Assembly: GCF_002954615.1 (NCBI RefSeq) | Contig: NZ_MSCJ01000001.1 | Span: forward strand, 2,913,069 to 2,977,068 | Direction: 5' to 3' | Length of the DNA: 64,000 nt | Source: Photobacterium angustum | Lineage (GTDB): Bacteria; Pseudomonadota; Gammaproteobacteria; Enterobacterales; Vibrionaceae | Shown: positions 35,965 to 45,405 of the stretch, in pieces | Layout: every line of letters starts with the position of its first letter | Position numbering within the stretch: position 1 is the stretch's first letter | Translations under genes and position numbers: made by a program | Notes under the pieces: generated by a model | The model's database searches: none | What the model was told of the DNA's origin: nothing | The model's input: only the letters and a program-made list of their open reading frames with translations

Positions 35965-36357
35965 ATGTCGATGATGAGTGAATATAGTGTTGAGCGTGAG
36001 ATTAATAACGCAATGACAGAAATAGCGCATATTGCACAAAAGATTCGAGAAGCGAGAGAATGGAAAGGGATCACTCAAGTAAGTATGGCTAAGCAGTTAG
36101 GTGTTGCTCGTCAAACTTACCTTGATGTGGAATCGGGGAAAACAGAGCCTAGAATATTAATGCTAATGAAGATAGCTAAGATAACAGGGCGTCCTCTGCA
36201 TTGGTTTATTTCAGACGACAATACACCCGAATATGGTGATATCAATCGATTATCGGTAATGTATGCGCAGGTACCTTCTCCTTTACGCCAAAGAATGATC
36301 GAACAAAATATTAATTTGATTTCCTGTTGCCTTGAATATGTTTCAGACAGTCGTTAA
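35965..36357 (+). CDS. XRE-family helix-turn-helix regulator (second of a tandem pair)
   Basis: A 130-residue paralogue of the preceding protein. The helix-turn-helix IREAREWKGITQVSMAKQLGVARQTYLDVESGKTEP and the following GRPLHWFI match it closely; the N-terminal extension and C-terminal part differ more. The ATG at 36013 (MTEIAHIAQK) would give a protein of about the same size as the first copy and is a reasonable alternative start. Neither start has a strong ribosome site. The 170-base gap between the two genes has no terminator. Function unknown; DNA-binding regulator by fold. Confidence 0.82.
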   Translation: MSMMSEYSVEREINNAMTEIAHIAQKIREAREWKGITQVSMAKQLGVARQTYLDVESGKTEPRILMLMKIAKITGRPLHWFISDDNTPEYGDINRLSVMYAQVPSPLRQRMIEQNINLISCCLEYVSDSR

Positions 36358-36373
36358 TCATATTGATTGTTAT

Positions 36374-36403
36374 AAAAAAAGCAGCGATTACGCTGCTTTT
36401 TTT
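36374..36403. terminator. Bidirectional terminator between the XRE gene and ilvA
   Basis: Stem GCAGCG with CGCTGC around ATTA, flanked by seven A and seven T, can terminate both converging units. Confidence 0.88.
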
Positions 36404-36417
36404 GTTATGGAGGCTCA

Positions 36418-37971
36418 TTACTGAGCAAGAAAAAACTTATAGGCTGGATTTTCTGTTTCGTCTTTCCATTGATAACCCAGTTCACGTAAGTGGCTAGTAA
36501 ATGACAGTAAATCTTTATCTTCAAGTTCAAAGCCACATAAAACACGACCATAATCGGCCCCGTGATTACGATAATTAAATAAGCTAATATTCCAATGACA
36601 ACCAAGGGTATTTAAAAAGCGAATAAGCGCACCTGGGTATTCAGGAAACTCGAAGCTATATAAACGCTCTTTAAGTGGTTTAGATGGTCTACCCCCAATC
36701 ATATAACGAACATGGACTTTCGCCATTTCGTCATCAGATAAATCGACCACCGGATATCCGCCTTTTCGCAGATCTTTTATAATGCCATCAAGTTCTTCTT
36801 GGCCTTGCATTAAACGCACACCGACAAAAACATTGGCCAGCGCATCATCGTTATAACGGTAGTTAAACTCGGTTACTGCTCGACCACCAATCAAATGGCA
36901 GAAATCAAGAAAAGCACCCGGACGTTCAGGGATCGTAACAGCTAATAACCCTTCACGTTTTTCACCTAACTCACAACGCTCTGAAACATAGCGTAAGCCA
37001 TGAAAATTCAAGTTTGCGCCTGATAAAATAGCGGCAAGTTGTTGGTCGCGAATTTGGTGCAGCTCGACATATTTTTTTAGTCCTGCAAGAGAAAGTGCTC
37101 CTGAAGGCTCCGCAATCGCACGTGTATCTTCAAAAATATCTTTTACTGCTGAGCAAATTTCATCACTGCTGACCGTGATAACATCATCAAGGTATTGCTG
37201 ACATAAACGGAAAGTCTCTATGCCTATCTGCTTAACCGCAACCCCATCGGCAAACATACCCACTTGATCTAACGAGACAGGTTTACCCGCATCAAGGGCC
37301 GCTTTTAAGCAAGCCGAATCTTCAGCTTCAACACCAACGACTTTAATTTCAGGTAATAATTGCTTTAGCAATACCGCAATGCCTGCGGCTAAACCACCAC
37401 CACCAACGGGTACAAAAACACAATCCAAATGACCGTTTTGTTGGACTAATTCAATACCGATAGTGCCTTGCCCTGCGATCACCGAAGGGTGATCGAAAGG
37501 CGGAATAAAGGTATAGCCGTGTTGTTGTGCTAATTGTTCAGCATAGCCTTTCGCTTCATCAAAGTTACTGCCATGCAGTACGACAACACCACCAAAACTA
37601 CGTACCGCATCCACCTTGATATCAGGTGTAGTACGTGGCATCACAATCGTGGCTTTAACACCGAGTTTCTGGCTTGATAAAGCAAGACCTTGCGCATGAT
37701 TACCTGCAGAGGCAGCTATCACCCCAGCGGCTTTTTGCGGCTCAGTCAGTTGCGACATCATGTTATAAGCGCCGCGTAACTTAAACGAGTGGACCGGTTG
37801 GCGGTCTTCCCGTTTAAGTTGGATCTGATTTGCAATCCTTGCACTCAGACGAGACATATTTTGTAATGGAGTGACTTGCGCCACCTCATAAACCGGCGCT
37901 CGAAGGATATTGCGAAGATAGTCGGCTCCGCTAAGTAGCTCTTCATCCGTGGCCTGTTTCACTTCGCTCAT
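36418..37971 (-). CDS. ilvA: Threonine ammonia-lyase, biosynthetic
   Basis: It deaminates threonine to 2-oxobutanoate, the first committed step to isoleucine. It has 517 residues. The PLP lysine lies in SFKLRGAYNMM, the glycine loop is VPVGGGGLAAGIA, and two ACT-like regulatory domains (feedback by isoleucine) fill the C-terminal third (REGLLAVTIPERPGAFLDFC, PLKERLYSFEFPEYPGALIRFL). It is the last gene of ilvLGMEDA, five bases after ilvD. Confidence 0.97.
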   Translation of the reverse strand: MSEVKQATDEELLSGADYLRNILRAPVYEVAQVTPLQNMSRLSARIANQIQLKREDRQPVHSFKLRGAYNMMSQLTEPQKAAGVIAASAGNHAQGLALSSQKLGVKATIVMPRTTPDIKVDAVRSFGGVVVLHGSNFDEAKGYAEQLAQQHGYTFIPPFDHPSVIAGQGTIGIELVQQNGHLDCVFVPVGGGGLAAGIAVLLKQLLPEIKVVGVEAEDSACLKAALDAGKPVSLDQVGMFADGVAVKQIGIETFRLCQQYLDDVITVSSDEICSAVKDIFEDTRAIAEPSGALSLAGLKKYVELHQIRDQQLAAILSGANLNFHGLRYVSERCELGEKREGLLAVTIPERPGAFLDFCHLIGGRAVTEFNYRYNDDALANVFVGVRLMQGQEELDGIIKDLRKGGYPVVDLSDDEMAKVHVRYMIGGRPSKPLKERLYSFEFPEYPGALIRFLNTLGCHWNISLFNYRNHGADYGRVLCGFELEDKDLLSFTSHLRELGYQWKDETENPAYKFFLAQ

Positions 37972-37976
37972 GGTGA

Positions 37977-39818
37977 TTATCCTTCTAGTTTAGATTTATC
38001 GCGCACTGCGCCTTTATCTGCACTGGTGGCTAGGTTGGCATAGGCTTTTAGGGCAAAAGAAACCTGACGTTCACGATCAACTGGCTTCCAACCGCGTTGG
38101 TTTGTTGCTTCACGACGTGCCGCGAGGGTTGCATCATCGACATTTAGTTCAATGCTACGGTTTGGAATATCAATTGCGATAATGTCGCCATTTTCGATCA
38201 GGCCAATCGTGCCACCGTTTGCTGCTTCGGGCGAAACGTGACCAATAGATAAGCCACTGGTACCGCCAGAGAATCGACCGTCTGTGATCAATGCACACTC
38301 TTTGCCAAGACCCATAGATTTAAGGTAAGTGGTTGGGTACAACATTTCTTGCATACCAGGGCCACCTTTAGGTCCTTCATAACGAATAACCACGACATCG
38401 CCTGCTTTCACTTTACCGGCAAGAATCGCTTCAACAGCGGTATCTTGGCTTTCAAACACAACGGCAGGACCTGTAAAGGTTAAGCAACTTTCATCAACAC
38501 CTGCGGTTTTAACAATACAGCCATCAAGTGCCATATTGCCTGACAGTACAGCAAGGCCGCCATCTTGGCTAAAGGCAAACTCTTTACTACGAATACAGCC
38601 ATTTTCTCGATCATCATCAAGGGTTTCCCAACGACAATCTTGTGAAAATGCTTGCGTGGTGCGGATACCCGCAGGACCTGCGCGGAAGAACGTTTTAATT
38701 TCTTCTGAATCCGTTACTTTAATATCGTAGTGTTTGAAGCTTTCGGCAAAGGTTTCACCCAGAATATTGTGACAATCGTTATGGAAAAGACCTGCGCGAT
38801 CAAGTTCACCTAAAATACTGTAAACGCCACCTGCTCGGTGAACATCTTCCATATGATATTTCGGTGTTGATGGTGCAACTTTACAAAGGTGTGGAACAAT
38901 ACGAGACATGCGATCAATATCGGTCATGGTGAAATCAATTTCACCTTCTTGCGCTGCGGCTAAAAGGTGTAAAACGGTATTAGTTGATCCCCCCATTGCA
39001 ATATCTAATGCCATCGCATTTTCGAAGGCTTTCTTATTGGCAATGTTACGTGGCAGTGCTGATTCATCATCTTGCTCATAGTAGCGCTTTGTCAGTGCCA
39101 CAATGCGTTTACCTGCATTAATAAATAGCTGCTCGCGATCTGCGTGTGTTGCGAGCATCGAACCGTTACCCGGCTGGCTTAAGCCTAATGCTTCGGTTAA
39201 ACAGTTCATTGAGTTTGCCGTGAACATACCAGAGCACGAACCACAGGTAGGACAGGCGGAACGTTCGATCTGCTCACTTTGTTCATCTGACACTTTAGGA
39301 TCGGCACCTTGGATCATTGCATCAACCAAATCGAGTTTGATCACTTGCTCTGAAAGCTTGGTTTTACCTGCTTCCATTGGTCCGCCAGAAACAAAAATAA
39401 CCGGAATATTTAAGCGAAGTGACGCCATTAACATTCCAGGGGTGATTTTGTCACAGTTTGAGATACATACCATCGCATCGGCACAGTGGGCATTCACCAT
39501 GTACTCAACAGAATCTGAAATGAGTTCTCGAGATGGTAGTGAATACAACATCCCACCGTGACCCATCGCGATACCATCATCAACGGCGATAGTATTAAAC
39601 TCTTTGGCAATACCGCCCGCTTCTTCGATTTGCTTTGCGACTAATTGACCGAGATCTTTTAAGTGGACGTGACCTGGAACAAATTGGGTAAACGAGTTCA
39701 CAACGGCAATAATCGGCTTACCGAAATCTTCATCTTTAACGCCAGTTGCGCGCCATAAGGCACGAGCGCCAGCCATATTTCGGCCATGGGTAGTGGTTGC
39801 TGAACGGTATTTAGGCAT
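37977..39818 (-). CDS. ilvD: Dihydroxy-acid dehydratase
   Basis: Iron-sulfur enzyme making the 2-keto acids of valine and isoleucine. It has 613 residues. Cluster cysteines are seen in [12 protein letters not shown] and [19 protein letters not shown]. The substrate and metal region includes [20 protein letters not shown]. It lies in the ilv operon between ilvE and ilvA. A strong hairpin sits in the 80-base gap after ilvE. Confidence 0.98.
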   Translation of the reverse strand: MPKYRSATTTHGRNMAGARALWRATGVKDEDFGKPIIAVVNSFTQFVPGHVHLKDLGQLVAKQIEEAGGIAKEFNTIAVDDGIAMGHGGMLYSLPSRELISDSVEYMVNAHCADAMVCISNCDKITPGMLMASLRLNIPVIFVSGGPMEAGKTKLSEQVIKLDLVDAMIQGADPKVSDEQSEQIERSACPTCGSCSGMFTANSMNCLTEALGLSQPGNGSMLATHADREQLFINAGKRIVALTKRYYEQDDESALPRNIANKKAFENAMALDIAMGGSTNTVLHLLAAAQEGEIDFTMTDIDRMSRIVPHLCKVAPSTPKYHMEDVHRAGGVYSILGELDRAGLFHNDCHNILGETFAESFKHYDIKVTDSEEIKTFFRAGPAGIRTTQAFSQDCRWETLDDDRENGCIRSKEFAFSQDGGLAVLSGNMALDGCIVKTAGVDESCLTFTGPAVVFESQDTAVEAILAGKVKAGDVVVIRYEGPKGGPGMQEMLYPTTYLKSMGLGKECALITDGRFSGGTSGLSIGHVSPEAANGGTIGLIENGDIIAIDIPNRSIELNVDDATLAARREATNQRGWKPVDRERQVSFALKAYANLATSADKGAVRDKSKLEG

Positions 39819-39841
39819 AACAGAAAATCCTTTTTAGAGCA

Positions 39842-39865
39842 CTGTCGCTAATGTATTAGCGACAG
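39842..39865 (-). other. Hairpin between ilvE and ilvD
   Basis: Arms CTGTCGCTAAT (39842-39852) and ATTAGCGACAG (39855-39865) are perfect. No T-run follows on the minus strand, so a processing or stability element is more likely than a terminator. Confidence 0.6.
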
Positions 39866-39898
39866 CTTTGTATGTGTTGGTTTGGTTATGAAGGGCAA

Positions 39899-40831
39899 TT
39901 ATTTTTGTGGGTAAACGTAATCTAACCAGCCCCATTTATCTTCTGTTTCACCATTGAACAAACCGAAGTAAGCGGCTTGCAGCTCTTTGGTAATAGGGCC
40001 TCGCTTACCTTTACCTACGGTAATTTGATCAACGCTACGCACAGGTACAATCTCAGCGGCGGTTCCTGTCATAAAGATCTCATCGGCAAGGTAAAGTGCC
40101 TCACGAGCAATGTTTTCTTCACGTACTTCATAACCCCGTTCTTTAGCTAGGATCATAATAGTGTCACGAGTGATGCCCGGTAAAATTGCGCTAGTTGTTG
40201 GTGGTGTTGAAAGAACGCCGTTACGAATGACAAAGATATTTTCGCCAGCGCCTTCTGATAGATAACCATCAACACTTAATGCGATCCCTTCTGCGTAACC
40301 ATGGCGACGTGCTTCGCTACCAACCAGTAGTGATGATAGGTAGTTACCGCCTGCTTTTGCAGCAGTTGGAATAGTATTTGGCGCTGCACGGTTCCAGCTA
40401 GAAATCATTGCATCGACACCGTTTTCTAGTGCTTCTTCACCTAGGTAAGAGCCCCAAGGGAAAGCGGCAACAATCAAATCCATTTTTGTATCAACGGGAG
40501 GACAAACGCCGAGGCCAACATTACCCACATAACCCAATGGGCGAATGTAAGCAGAATCGAGTTTATTTACTCGGATCGTTTCACGGCAAATTTCCATTAG
40601 TTCATCGCAACTGTATGGGATCGGGAAGCGATAAATTTTTGCCGAATTTTTTAGCCGTACCATGTGTTCTTCATGACGAAAAACCGCAGGGCCCTTCGGC
40701 GTGTTGTAGCAACGGATCCCTTCAAATACTGAAGTGCCATAGTGCATTGCGTGAGTTAAAACGTGAACATTAGCATCAGCCCAAGGCACTATCTCACCGT
40801 TAAACCAAATGTAATCTGCTGTATTTGCCAT
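39899..40831 (-). CDS. ilvE: Branched-chain amino acid aminotransferase
   Basis: It transfers the amino group from glutamate to the keto acids of isoleucine, valine and leucine. It is a 310-residue fold-type IV PLP enzyme. The PLP lysine is in TAAKAGGNYLSS, and EGAGENIFVIRNG is the class-IV signature. The ATG at 40831 (MANTADYIWFNGEIVPW) has AGGAA seven bases upstream and gives the family length. The longer frame to 40900 has a spurious leader. Confidence 0.97.
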   Translation of the reverse strand: MANTADYIWFNGEIVPWADANVHVLTHAMHYGTSVFEGIRCYNTPKGPAVFRHEEHMVRLKNSAKIYRFPIPYSCDELMEICRETIRVNKLDSAYIRPLGYVGNVGLGVCPPVDTKMDLIVAAFPWGSYLGEEALENGVDAMISSWNRAAPNTIPTAAKAGGNYLSSLLVGSEARRHGYAEGIALSVDGYLSEGAGENIFVIRNGVLSTPPTTSAILPGITRDTIMILAKERGYEVREENIAREALYLADEIFMTGTAAEIVPVRSVDQITVGKGKRGPITKELQAAYFGLFNGETEDKWGWLDYVYPQK

Positions 40832-40851
40832 GTTGAATTCCTTTCTAAAAT

Positions 40852-41100
40852 TTAATCCAGTAACTGCAGGGGGGAAGTCTCTACACTGATGATGTCCCAC
40901 AGTTTTTCAATTTGGTTGATAAGCGTCGATATAGGACGAGTACTATCTACGATAATTTCGATTCTGGCTATCTTGCTGTGATGATTTTGTGTTGCATCGA
41001 CTTTTTTTATGATAAAGCCACGATGGCGGATCACACGTAAAATTCGCTCAAGTAATACAGGCTTATCATTAGCGGTAATGTTGAGTAAATATCTTTCCAT
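40852..41100 (-). CDS. ilvM: Acetolactate synthase II small (regulatory) subunit
   Basis: An 82-residue ACT-domain subunit starting [23 protein letters not shown]. It pairs with IlvG to form acetohydroxyacid synthase II. Its ATG overlaps the ilvG stop codon in the sequence TAATG, so translation is coupled and the subunits are made in balance. The family length supports this start over the longer frame to 41154. Confidence 0.95.
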   Translation of the reverse strand: MERYLLNITANDKPVLLERILRVIRHRGFIIKKVDATQNHHSKIARIEIIVDSTRPISTLINQIEKLWDIISVETSPLQLLD

Positions 41101-42746
41101 TAGGTGTTCTCCAGCATATCTTGGTTTGCAGCACCCGGTGGAACCAGTGGCCATACATTTTGTTCTTCATCAATCAACACATGCAATAAGTAAGCGGTTT
41201 TACTGGCGAGCATTTCTTCCAGTGCAGGAGCCACTTCTTCTTTGCGAGTAATGGTTTTTCCTGGGATATCAAATGCCTTAGCTAACATTACAAAATCAGG
41301 ATTATCATCTAGGATGGTTTCACTGTGGCGACCATCAAAAAATAGCGATTGCCATTGACGTACCATACCTAAGCGTTGGTTATTGATAAGTACCATTTTG
41401 ACGGGAATACTGCGACGTTTTAACGTTCCCAACTCTTGTACATTCATCATAAATGAGCCATCACCAGAGATCAGAATAGATTGATCATCAGGACGGGCAA
41501 CACTGGCTCCCATTGCTGCAGGTAAACCAAATCCCATCGTACCAAGGCCGGCTGATGTAATGTAGTTTTGTGGCTCACGAGGTTGAATATGCTGTGCGGC
41601 CCACATTTGGTGCTGACCAACATCGGTCGATACCATGCTGCTATCAGGCATCATATCTGACAATTGCTTAAGCAGTAATGGCGCGTAAATCAGATCGCCT
41701 GGATGGTCATAACGCCATTTGCCAATTTTACGAATATGTTCACTGTGAGTGAGCCAACGGCTGATATCTTGGCTCAGCTCTAACTGAGGCAAAATAGTAT
41801 TAATATCGCCACGTAATGGCGCATCAGCATGACGTAATTTACTAAATTCAGCGGCATCAATATCAATATGAATCACTTTTGCGTGTGGCGCAAAGGTATC
41901 CAATTTTCCGGTTACGCGATCATCAAAACGGGCGCCAACCACAATTAATAAATCCGCTTCTTGTACCACTAGGTTGGCTGCTTTTGTGCCGTGCATACCA
42001 AGCATGCCAAGATAATGGGGATCATGGCGTTCGATAGAGCCTAAACCTTTTAAGGTACTGACCGAAGGCATAGGATTAAGGCTTAAAAATTGACGTAACG
42101 TATCGGTTGCATGGGCAATTTGTACCCCACCACCGACATACATTACGGGACGATGACTTTGATCTAATAACTGTTGAGCTGCCGTGATAGCTTCACTATT
42201 AACCGTTGGAACAGCAGGTGGATCAATAGGAGGTAGTAATTCGGTTGGCGCTTGTGCAAGCTGTACATCTTTGGCTATATCGACAATGACAGGCCCAGGA
42301 CGACCGGCTTTAGCGACCACAAACGCTTCAGCAAGGGTTGGTGCAAGATCATTAATATCTGTGACCAGATAGCTGTGTTTTGTGCATGATAAAGACATTC
42401 CAATCACATCCATTTCTTGGAAAGCATCGGTTCCAATATGGGTGCTGGCAACTTGTCCAGTAATCGCAACTAAGGGGACTGAATCCATAAAGGCGTCAGC
42501 AAGTCCTGTGACGAGGTTTGTGGCACCCGGACCTGATGTTGCCATACAGACAGCAACATCTTGGGTGGATCGAGCCATACCAATAGCAGCCATTGCTGCC
42601 CCTTGTTCGTGACGGCAGAGGATATGCTCTACTCCACCATCATATAATGCGTCATAAATTGGCATGATGGCACCGCCTGGGTAACCAAATACGGTTTTGA
42701 TACCCTGCTGATGCAGCGCTTTTACGACTAATTCTGCCCCTGTCAT
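41100..42746 (-). CDS. ilvG: Acetolactate synthase II large subunit
   Basis: Thiamine-diphosphate enzyme that condenses pyruvate with pyruvate or 2-oxobutanoate. It has 548 residues. [14 protein letters not shown] and [12 protein letters not shown] (the catalytic Glu) are at the N-terminus. The ThDP motif region is [19 protein letters not shown], with later [12 protein letters not shown]. The reading frame is intact, unlike the frameshifted ilvG of E. coli K-12. It is preceded by the ilvL attenuator. Confidence 0.98.
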   Translation of the reverse strand: MTGAELVVKALHQQGIKTVFGYPGGAIMPIYDALYDGGVEHILCRHEQGAAMAAIGMARSTQDVAVCMATSGPGATNLVTGLADAFMDSVPLVAITGQVASTHIGTDAFQEMDVIGMSLSCTKHSYLVTDINDLAPTLAEAFVVAKAGRPGPVIVDIAKDVQLAQAPTELLPPIDPPAVPTVNSEAITAAQQLLDQSHRPVMYVGGGVQIAHATDTLRQFLSLNPMPSVSTLKGLGSIERHDPHYLGMLGMHGTKAANLVVQEADLLIVVGARFDDRVTGKLDTFAPHAKVIHIDIDAAEFSKLRHADAPLRGDINTILPQLELSQDISRWLTHSEHIRKIGKWRYDHPGDLIYAPLLLKQLSDMMPDSSMVSTDVGQHQMWAAQHIQPREPQNYITSAGLGTMGFGLPAAMGASVARPDDQSILISGDGSFMMNVQELGTLKRRSIPVKMVLINNQRLGMVRQWQSLFFDGRHSETILDDNPDFVMLAKAFDIPGKTITRKEEVAPALEEMLASKTAYLLHVLIDEEQNVWPLVPPGAANQDMLENT

Positions 42747-42811
42747 CGCAGCTCCTTGCTTGCTTTGCGAGATCTATTTGAGATGATAACGATTACTCAA
42801 ATCCATTTGTT

Positions 42812-42850
42812 GAAAAAAGCCCCCGAACTTCTCAGTGCGGGGGCTTTTTG
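42812..42850 (-). terminator. ilv operon attenuator
   Basis: A perfect 8-bp GC-rich stem (42818-42825 with 42838-42845) is followed on the minus strand by six T. It lies between the ilvL stop codon and ilvG, as expected for transcription attenuation by ribosome stalling. Confidence 0.88.
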
Positions 42851-42865
42851 TTTGCGTCTTTTGCG

Positions 42866-42952
42866 CTACTTTGCGCCAGCAAATCCCCGCTGCGGTGACA
42901 TAATCACCACAATGACATTAATAATGAGTACGAGAGATGTTGTTAAGCGCAT
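42866..42952 (-). CDS. ilvL: ilv operon leader peptide IlvL
   Basis: A 28-codon frame starting ATG at 42952 and ending TAG at 42866-42868. The translation is MRLTTSLVLIINVIVVIM followed by SPQRGFAGAK. Residues 7-17 hold ten leucine, valine or isoleucine residues out of eleven, matching the layout of E. coli IlvL (run of branched-chain residues, then a Pro/Gly/Ala tail). Stalling at these codons when charged tRNA is scarce should prevent formation of the downstream terminator at 42812-42850. Confidence 0.9.
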   Translation of the reverse strand: MRLTTSLVLIINVIVVIMSPQRGFAGAK

Positions 42953-43137
42953 GTATATTTGTCCAACTTTTGTTGTCTAGTTGTTGCTATATGTTAGTGG
43001 TAACACAGACGTCTATCGCATGACAAGCAAAAACTGTGGTTTTTTTAGCAAACAAGCTGCATTTACAGGCATCTTATGAAACCAAAAATAAATTTTTCAT
43101 TAACAAATGTTTTTGTATCTCAGTGAGGTGATGGTTC

Positions 43138-44664
43138 ATGACGCTTGCGATTGTTCATAGTCGAGCTTGTGTGGGTGTGCAGGCTCCACCTGTGACAGTA
43201 GAAGTCCACTTAAGTAACGGGTTGCCAAGTTTTACATTAGTTGGGTTACCTGAAACCACGGTAAAAGAGGCTAAAGATCGGGTTCGAAGTGCAATTATTA
43301 ATGCGAATTTTGAGTTTCCATCACGACGTATTACTGTCAATTTAGCCCCTGCTGATTTACCTAAAGAAGGCGGGCGATTTGATTTACCTATTGCGTTAGG
43401 TATTTTGGCGGCATCAGGTCAGATTCCAACAGATAAATTAGCAGAGCATGAATTTATTGGTGAATTAGCATTATCGGGAGAGTTACGACCAGTAAAGGGG
43501 GCGCTTCCTGCCGCTTTAGCTGCTTTAAAGGCGAAACGTTGTTTTGTGGTGCCTGACAGTAATGGCGATCAAGTGGCCCTTGTCGGCAAAGAGGTTCATA
43601 AATCGGCATCCAGTTTATTAGCCGTTTGTGGTTATTTATGTGGCCAACAACAATTAGCATTAAATTTTAGTGAACAGATTAAAGAAACAACGGCTCCTTT
43701 AGATCGAGATATGCAAGATATTATCGGTCAACAACAAGGTAAACGTGCGTTAGAAATTGCCGCAGCTGGCGGTCACAATGTTTTGTTTCTAGGACCTCCG
43801 GGAACGGGTAAAACCATGCTGGCATCAAGATTGTGCGACTTATTACCGCCGATGAGCCATGAAGAAGCGTTAGAAACAGCGGCTGTTACCTCACTCACAC
43901 CACAATCGTTACATCAAGGGAATTGGTTAAAAAGACCTTTTCGTACGCCACACCATTCGAGCTCTATGGCGGCATTAGTGGGCGGTGGTTCGGTACCCAA
44001 ACCGGGAGAAATATCGTTGGCGCACAATGGGCTCTTATTTTTAGACGAGATGCCTGAATTTGAACGTAAAGTTTTAGACTCTTTACGTGAGCCATTAGAG
44101 TCGGGTCATATTGTGATTTCTCGTGCGACCAGCAAAACAACGTTTCCTGCGCGTTTTCAATTGATCGGTGCGCTGAACCCAAGCCCTTCAGGATATTATG
44201 ATGGTAACCAAACACGTACCAACCCGCAGGCGATATTACGTTATTTAAGTCGGTTAAGTGGCCCATTACTTGATAGGTTTGATATGTCGATTGAGATCCC
44301 AGCCCTACCCCGAGGAACGTTAACTAAAGGGGGAGATCGAGGTGATTCAACAGAAACGATTAAAGCTCGGGTTGATCATGCTCGTCAGCAAATGTTGACT
44401 CGCAGTGGTAAGGTGAATGCCTTGTTATCGACGCGAGAGCTAGAACAGTATTGCCCTCTACAACAAGCTGATGCGGCATTTTTAGAAAATGCGCTTCATC
44501 AGTTAGGTTTATCGGTACGGGCTTATCATCGGATTATTAAAGTGGCACGTACAATAGCGGATTTGGCAGGAGAGCCTGATATTTCTCGAGGGCACTTAGC
44601 GGAAGCGTTAGGCTATCGCTCAATGGATAGGCTGCTTAAGCAGATTAATAGCCAAGTCATATAA
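43138..44664 (+). CDS. comM: ComM/YifB-family AAA+ ATPase (Mg-chelatase-like)
   Basis: A 508-residue protein. The N-terminal Lon-protease-like fold (VGVQAPPVTVEVHLSNGLPSF, GLPETTVKEAKDRVRSA) is followed by an AAA+ core with Walker A GPPGTGKTMLA and Walker B LLFLDEMPEF, and a C-terminal Mg_chelatase domain ending in MDRLLKQI. ComM is a branch-migration helicase used in natural transformation in Vibrio and Haemophilus. It lies divergent from ilvGMEDA, as yifB does in E. coli. GAGGTGA precedes the ATG. Confidence 0.93.
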   Translation: MTLAIVHSRACVGVQAPPVTVEVHLSNGLPSFTLVGLPETTVKEAKDRVRSAIINANFEFPSRRITVNLAPADLPKEGGRFDLPIALGILAASGQIPTDKLAEHEFIGELALSGELRPVKGALPAALAALKAKRCFVVPDSNGDQVALVGKEVHKSASSLLAVCGYLCGQQQLALNFSEQIKETTAPLDRDMQDIIGQQQGKRALEIAAAGGHNVLFLGPPGTGKTMLASRLCDLLPPMSHEEALETAAVTSLTPQSLHQGNWLKRPFRTPHHSSSMAALVGGGSVPKPGEISLAHNGLLFLDEMPEFERKVLDSLREPLESGHIVISRATSKTTFPARFQLIGALNPSPSGYYDGNQTRTNPQAILRYLSRLSGPLLDRFDMSIEIPALPRGTLTKGGDRGDSTETIKARVDHARQQMLTRSGKVNALLSTRELEQYCPLQQADAAFLENALHQLGLSVRAYHRIIKVARTIADLAGEPDISRGHLAEALGYRSMDRLLKQINSQVI

Positions 44665-44689
44665 GAAAAGTGTCAGTTATTTGGATAAT

Positions 44690-44716
44690 AAAAAAGGGCA
44701 TCACTGCCCTTTTTTA
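44690..44716. terminator. Bidirectional terminator between comM and dsbA
   Basis: Stem AAGGGCA with TGCCCTT around TCAC, flanked by A- and T-runs, serves both converging genes. Confidence 0.88.
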
Positions 44717-44728
44717 TTTTAGATGAGA

Positions 44729-45331
44729 TTACTTTTTCAGTAAGTAGTTTACTAACTCAAAGTACTCGTCTGCCGATTTGATTTTACCGGTTTGAACAAG
44801 GTACTTGTTGTTAACCACAACTGCTGGCACACCAGTTAGGCCTGCATCTTCAAAGGCTTTATCATAACGGTTCACCATTGAATTTACGGCAAAACTATTA
44901 AATGCGCCGTCAAATTCAGCCGCAGGAATACCTTCATCAATGAAAATTTGACGCACTTCTTCTTCATTACGTGGTGGTTTGTTCATGGTGTGGATACGGT
45001 TAAAGAACACCGGTACCATTTTATCTTGAACACCTAATACCACAGAGGTCGCGAAGGCTTTACTCATCACTTTACCCATAGGGCCACCCATGAATGAAAC
45101 ATGCATTTTTTGTAGTTTTGCATTTTCAGGTAGCTTTGTTTTTAGCTGTTTGATCATAGGTTCAAACTGGTAGCAATGCGGACAGTATAAAGAGAAGAAC
45201 TCAGTCACAATGGGGGTTTCAGATTTTGGTAGATCGAGAACTTTGTAGTAATCACCTTCAGTAAATTTTGCAGCGTGCACTGAAAATGATAGTAACGCTG
45301 CACTAGCTAGCGTGAGTAACTTCTTGAACAT
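44729..45331 (-). CDS. dsbA: Periplasmic thiol:disulfide interchange protein DsbA
   Basis: A 200-residue oxidant that introduces disulfides into exported proteins. The signal peptide is cut after SFSVHA. The active site is CPHC (in [12 protein letters not shown]), and the cis-proline loop is [13 protein letters not shown]. It is the last gene of yihD-srkA-dsbA, though a 74-base gap after srkA allows its own promoter. Disulfide formation is needed for pili and the competence machinery in related vibrios. Confidence 0.97.
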   Translation of the reverse strand: MFKKLLTLASAALLSFSVHAAKFTEGDYYKVLDLPKSETPIVTEFFSLYCPHCYQFEPMIKQLKTKLPENAKLQKMHVSFMGGPMGKVMSKAFATSVVLGVQDKMVPVFFNRIHTMNKPPRNEEEVRQIFIDEGIPAAEFDGAFNSFAVNSMVNRYDKAFEDAGLTGVPAVVVNNKYLVQTGKIKSADEYFELVNYLLKK

Positions 45332-45405
45332 TAATATAACTCCCTGATTATCCTTATCACGGTTATAAATATAACCTGAATTTTTATGTTAATACGTTTT
45401 TGTGT

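Noticed and set aside
35176..36417. Toxin-antitoxin module around the XRE genes
   Set aside because: No open frame for a toxin partner lies beside either gene; both proteins have their own DNA-binding domain and no toxin-like domain.
39103..39561. A 152-codon open frame antisense to ilvD
   Set aside because: It is opposite the conserved iron-sulfur enzyme and shows no recognisable protein features.
40832..40900. N-terminal extension of IlvE
   Set aside because: The ATG at 40831 matches family length and has AGGAA; the extension overlaps ilvM.
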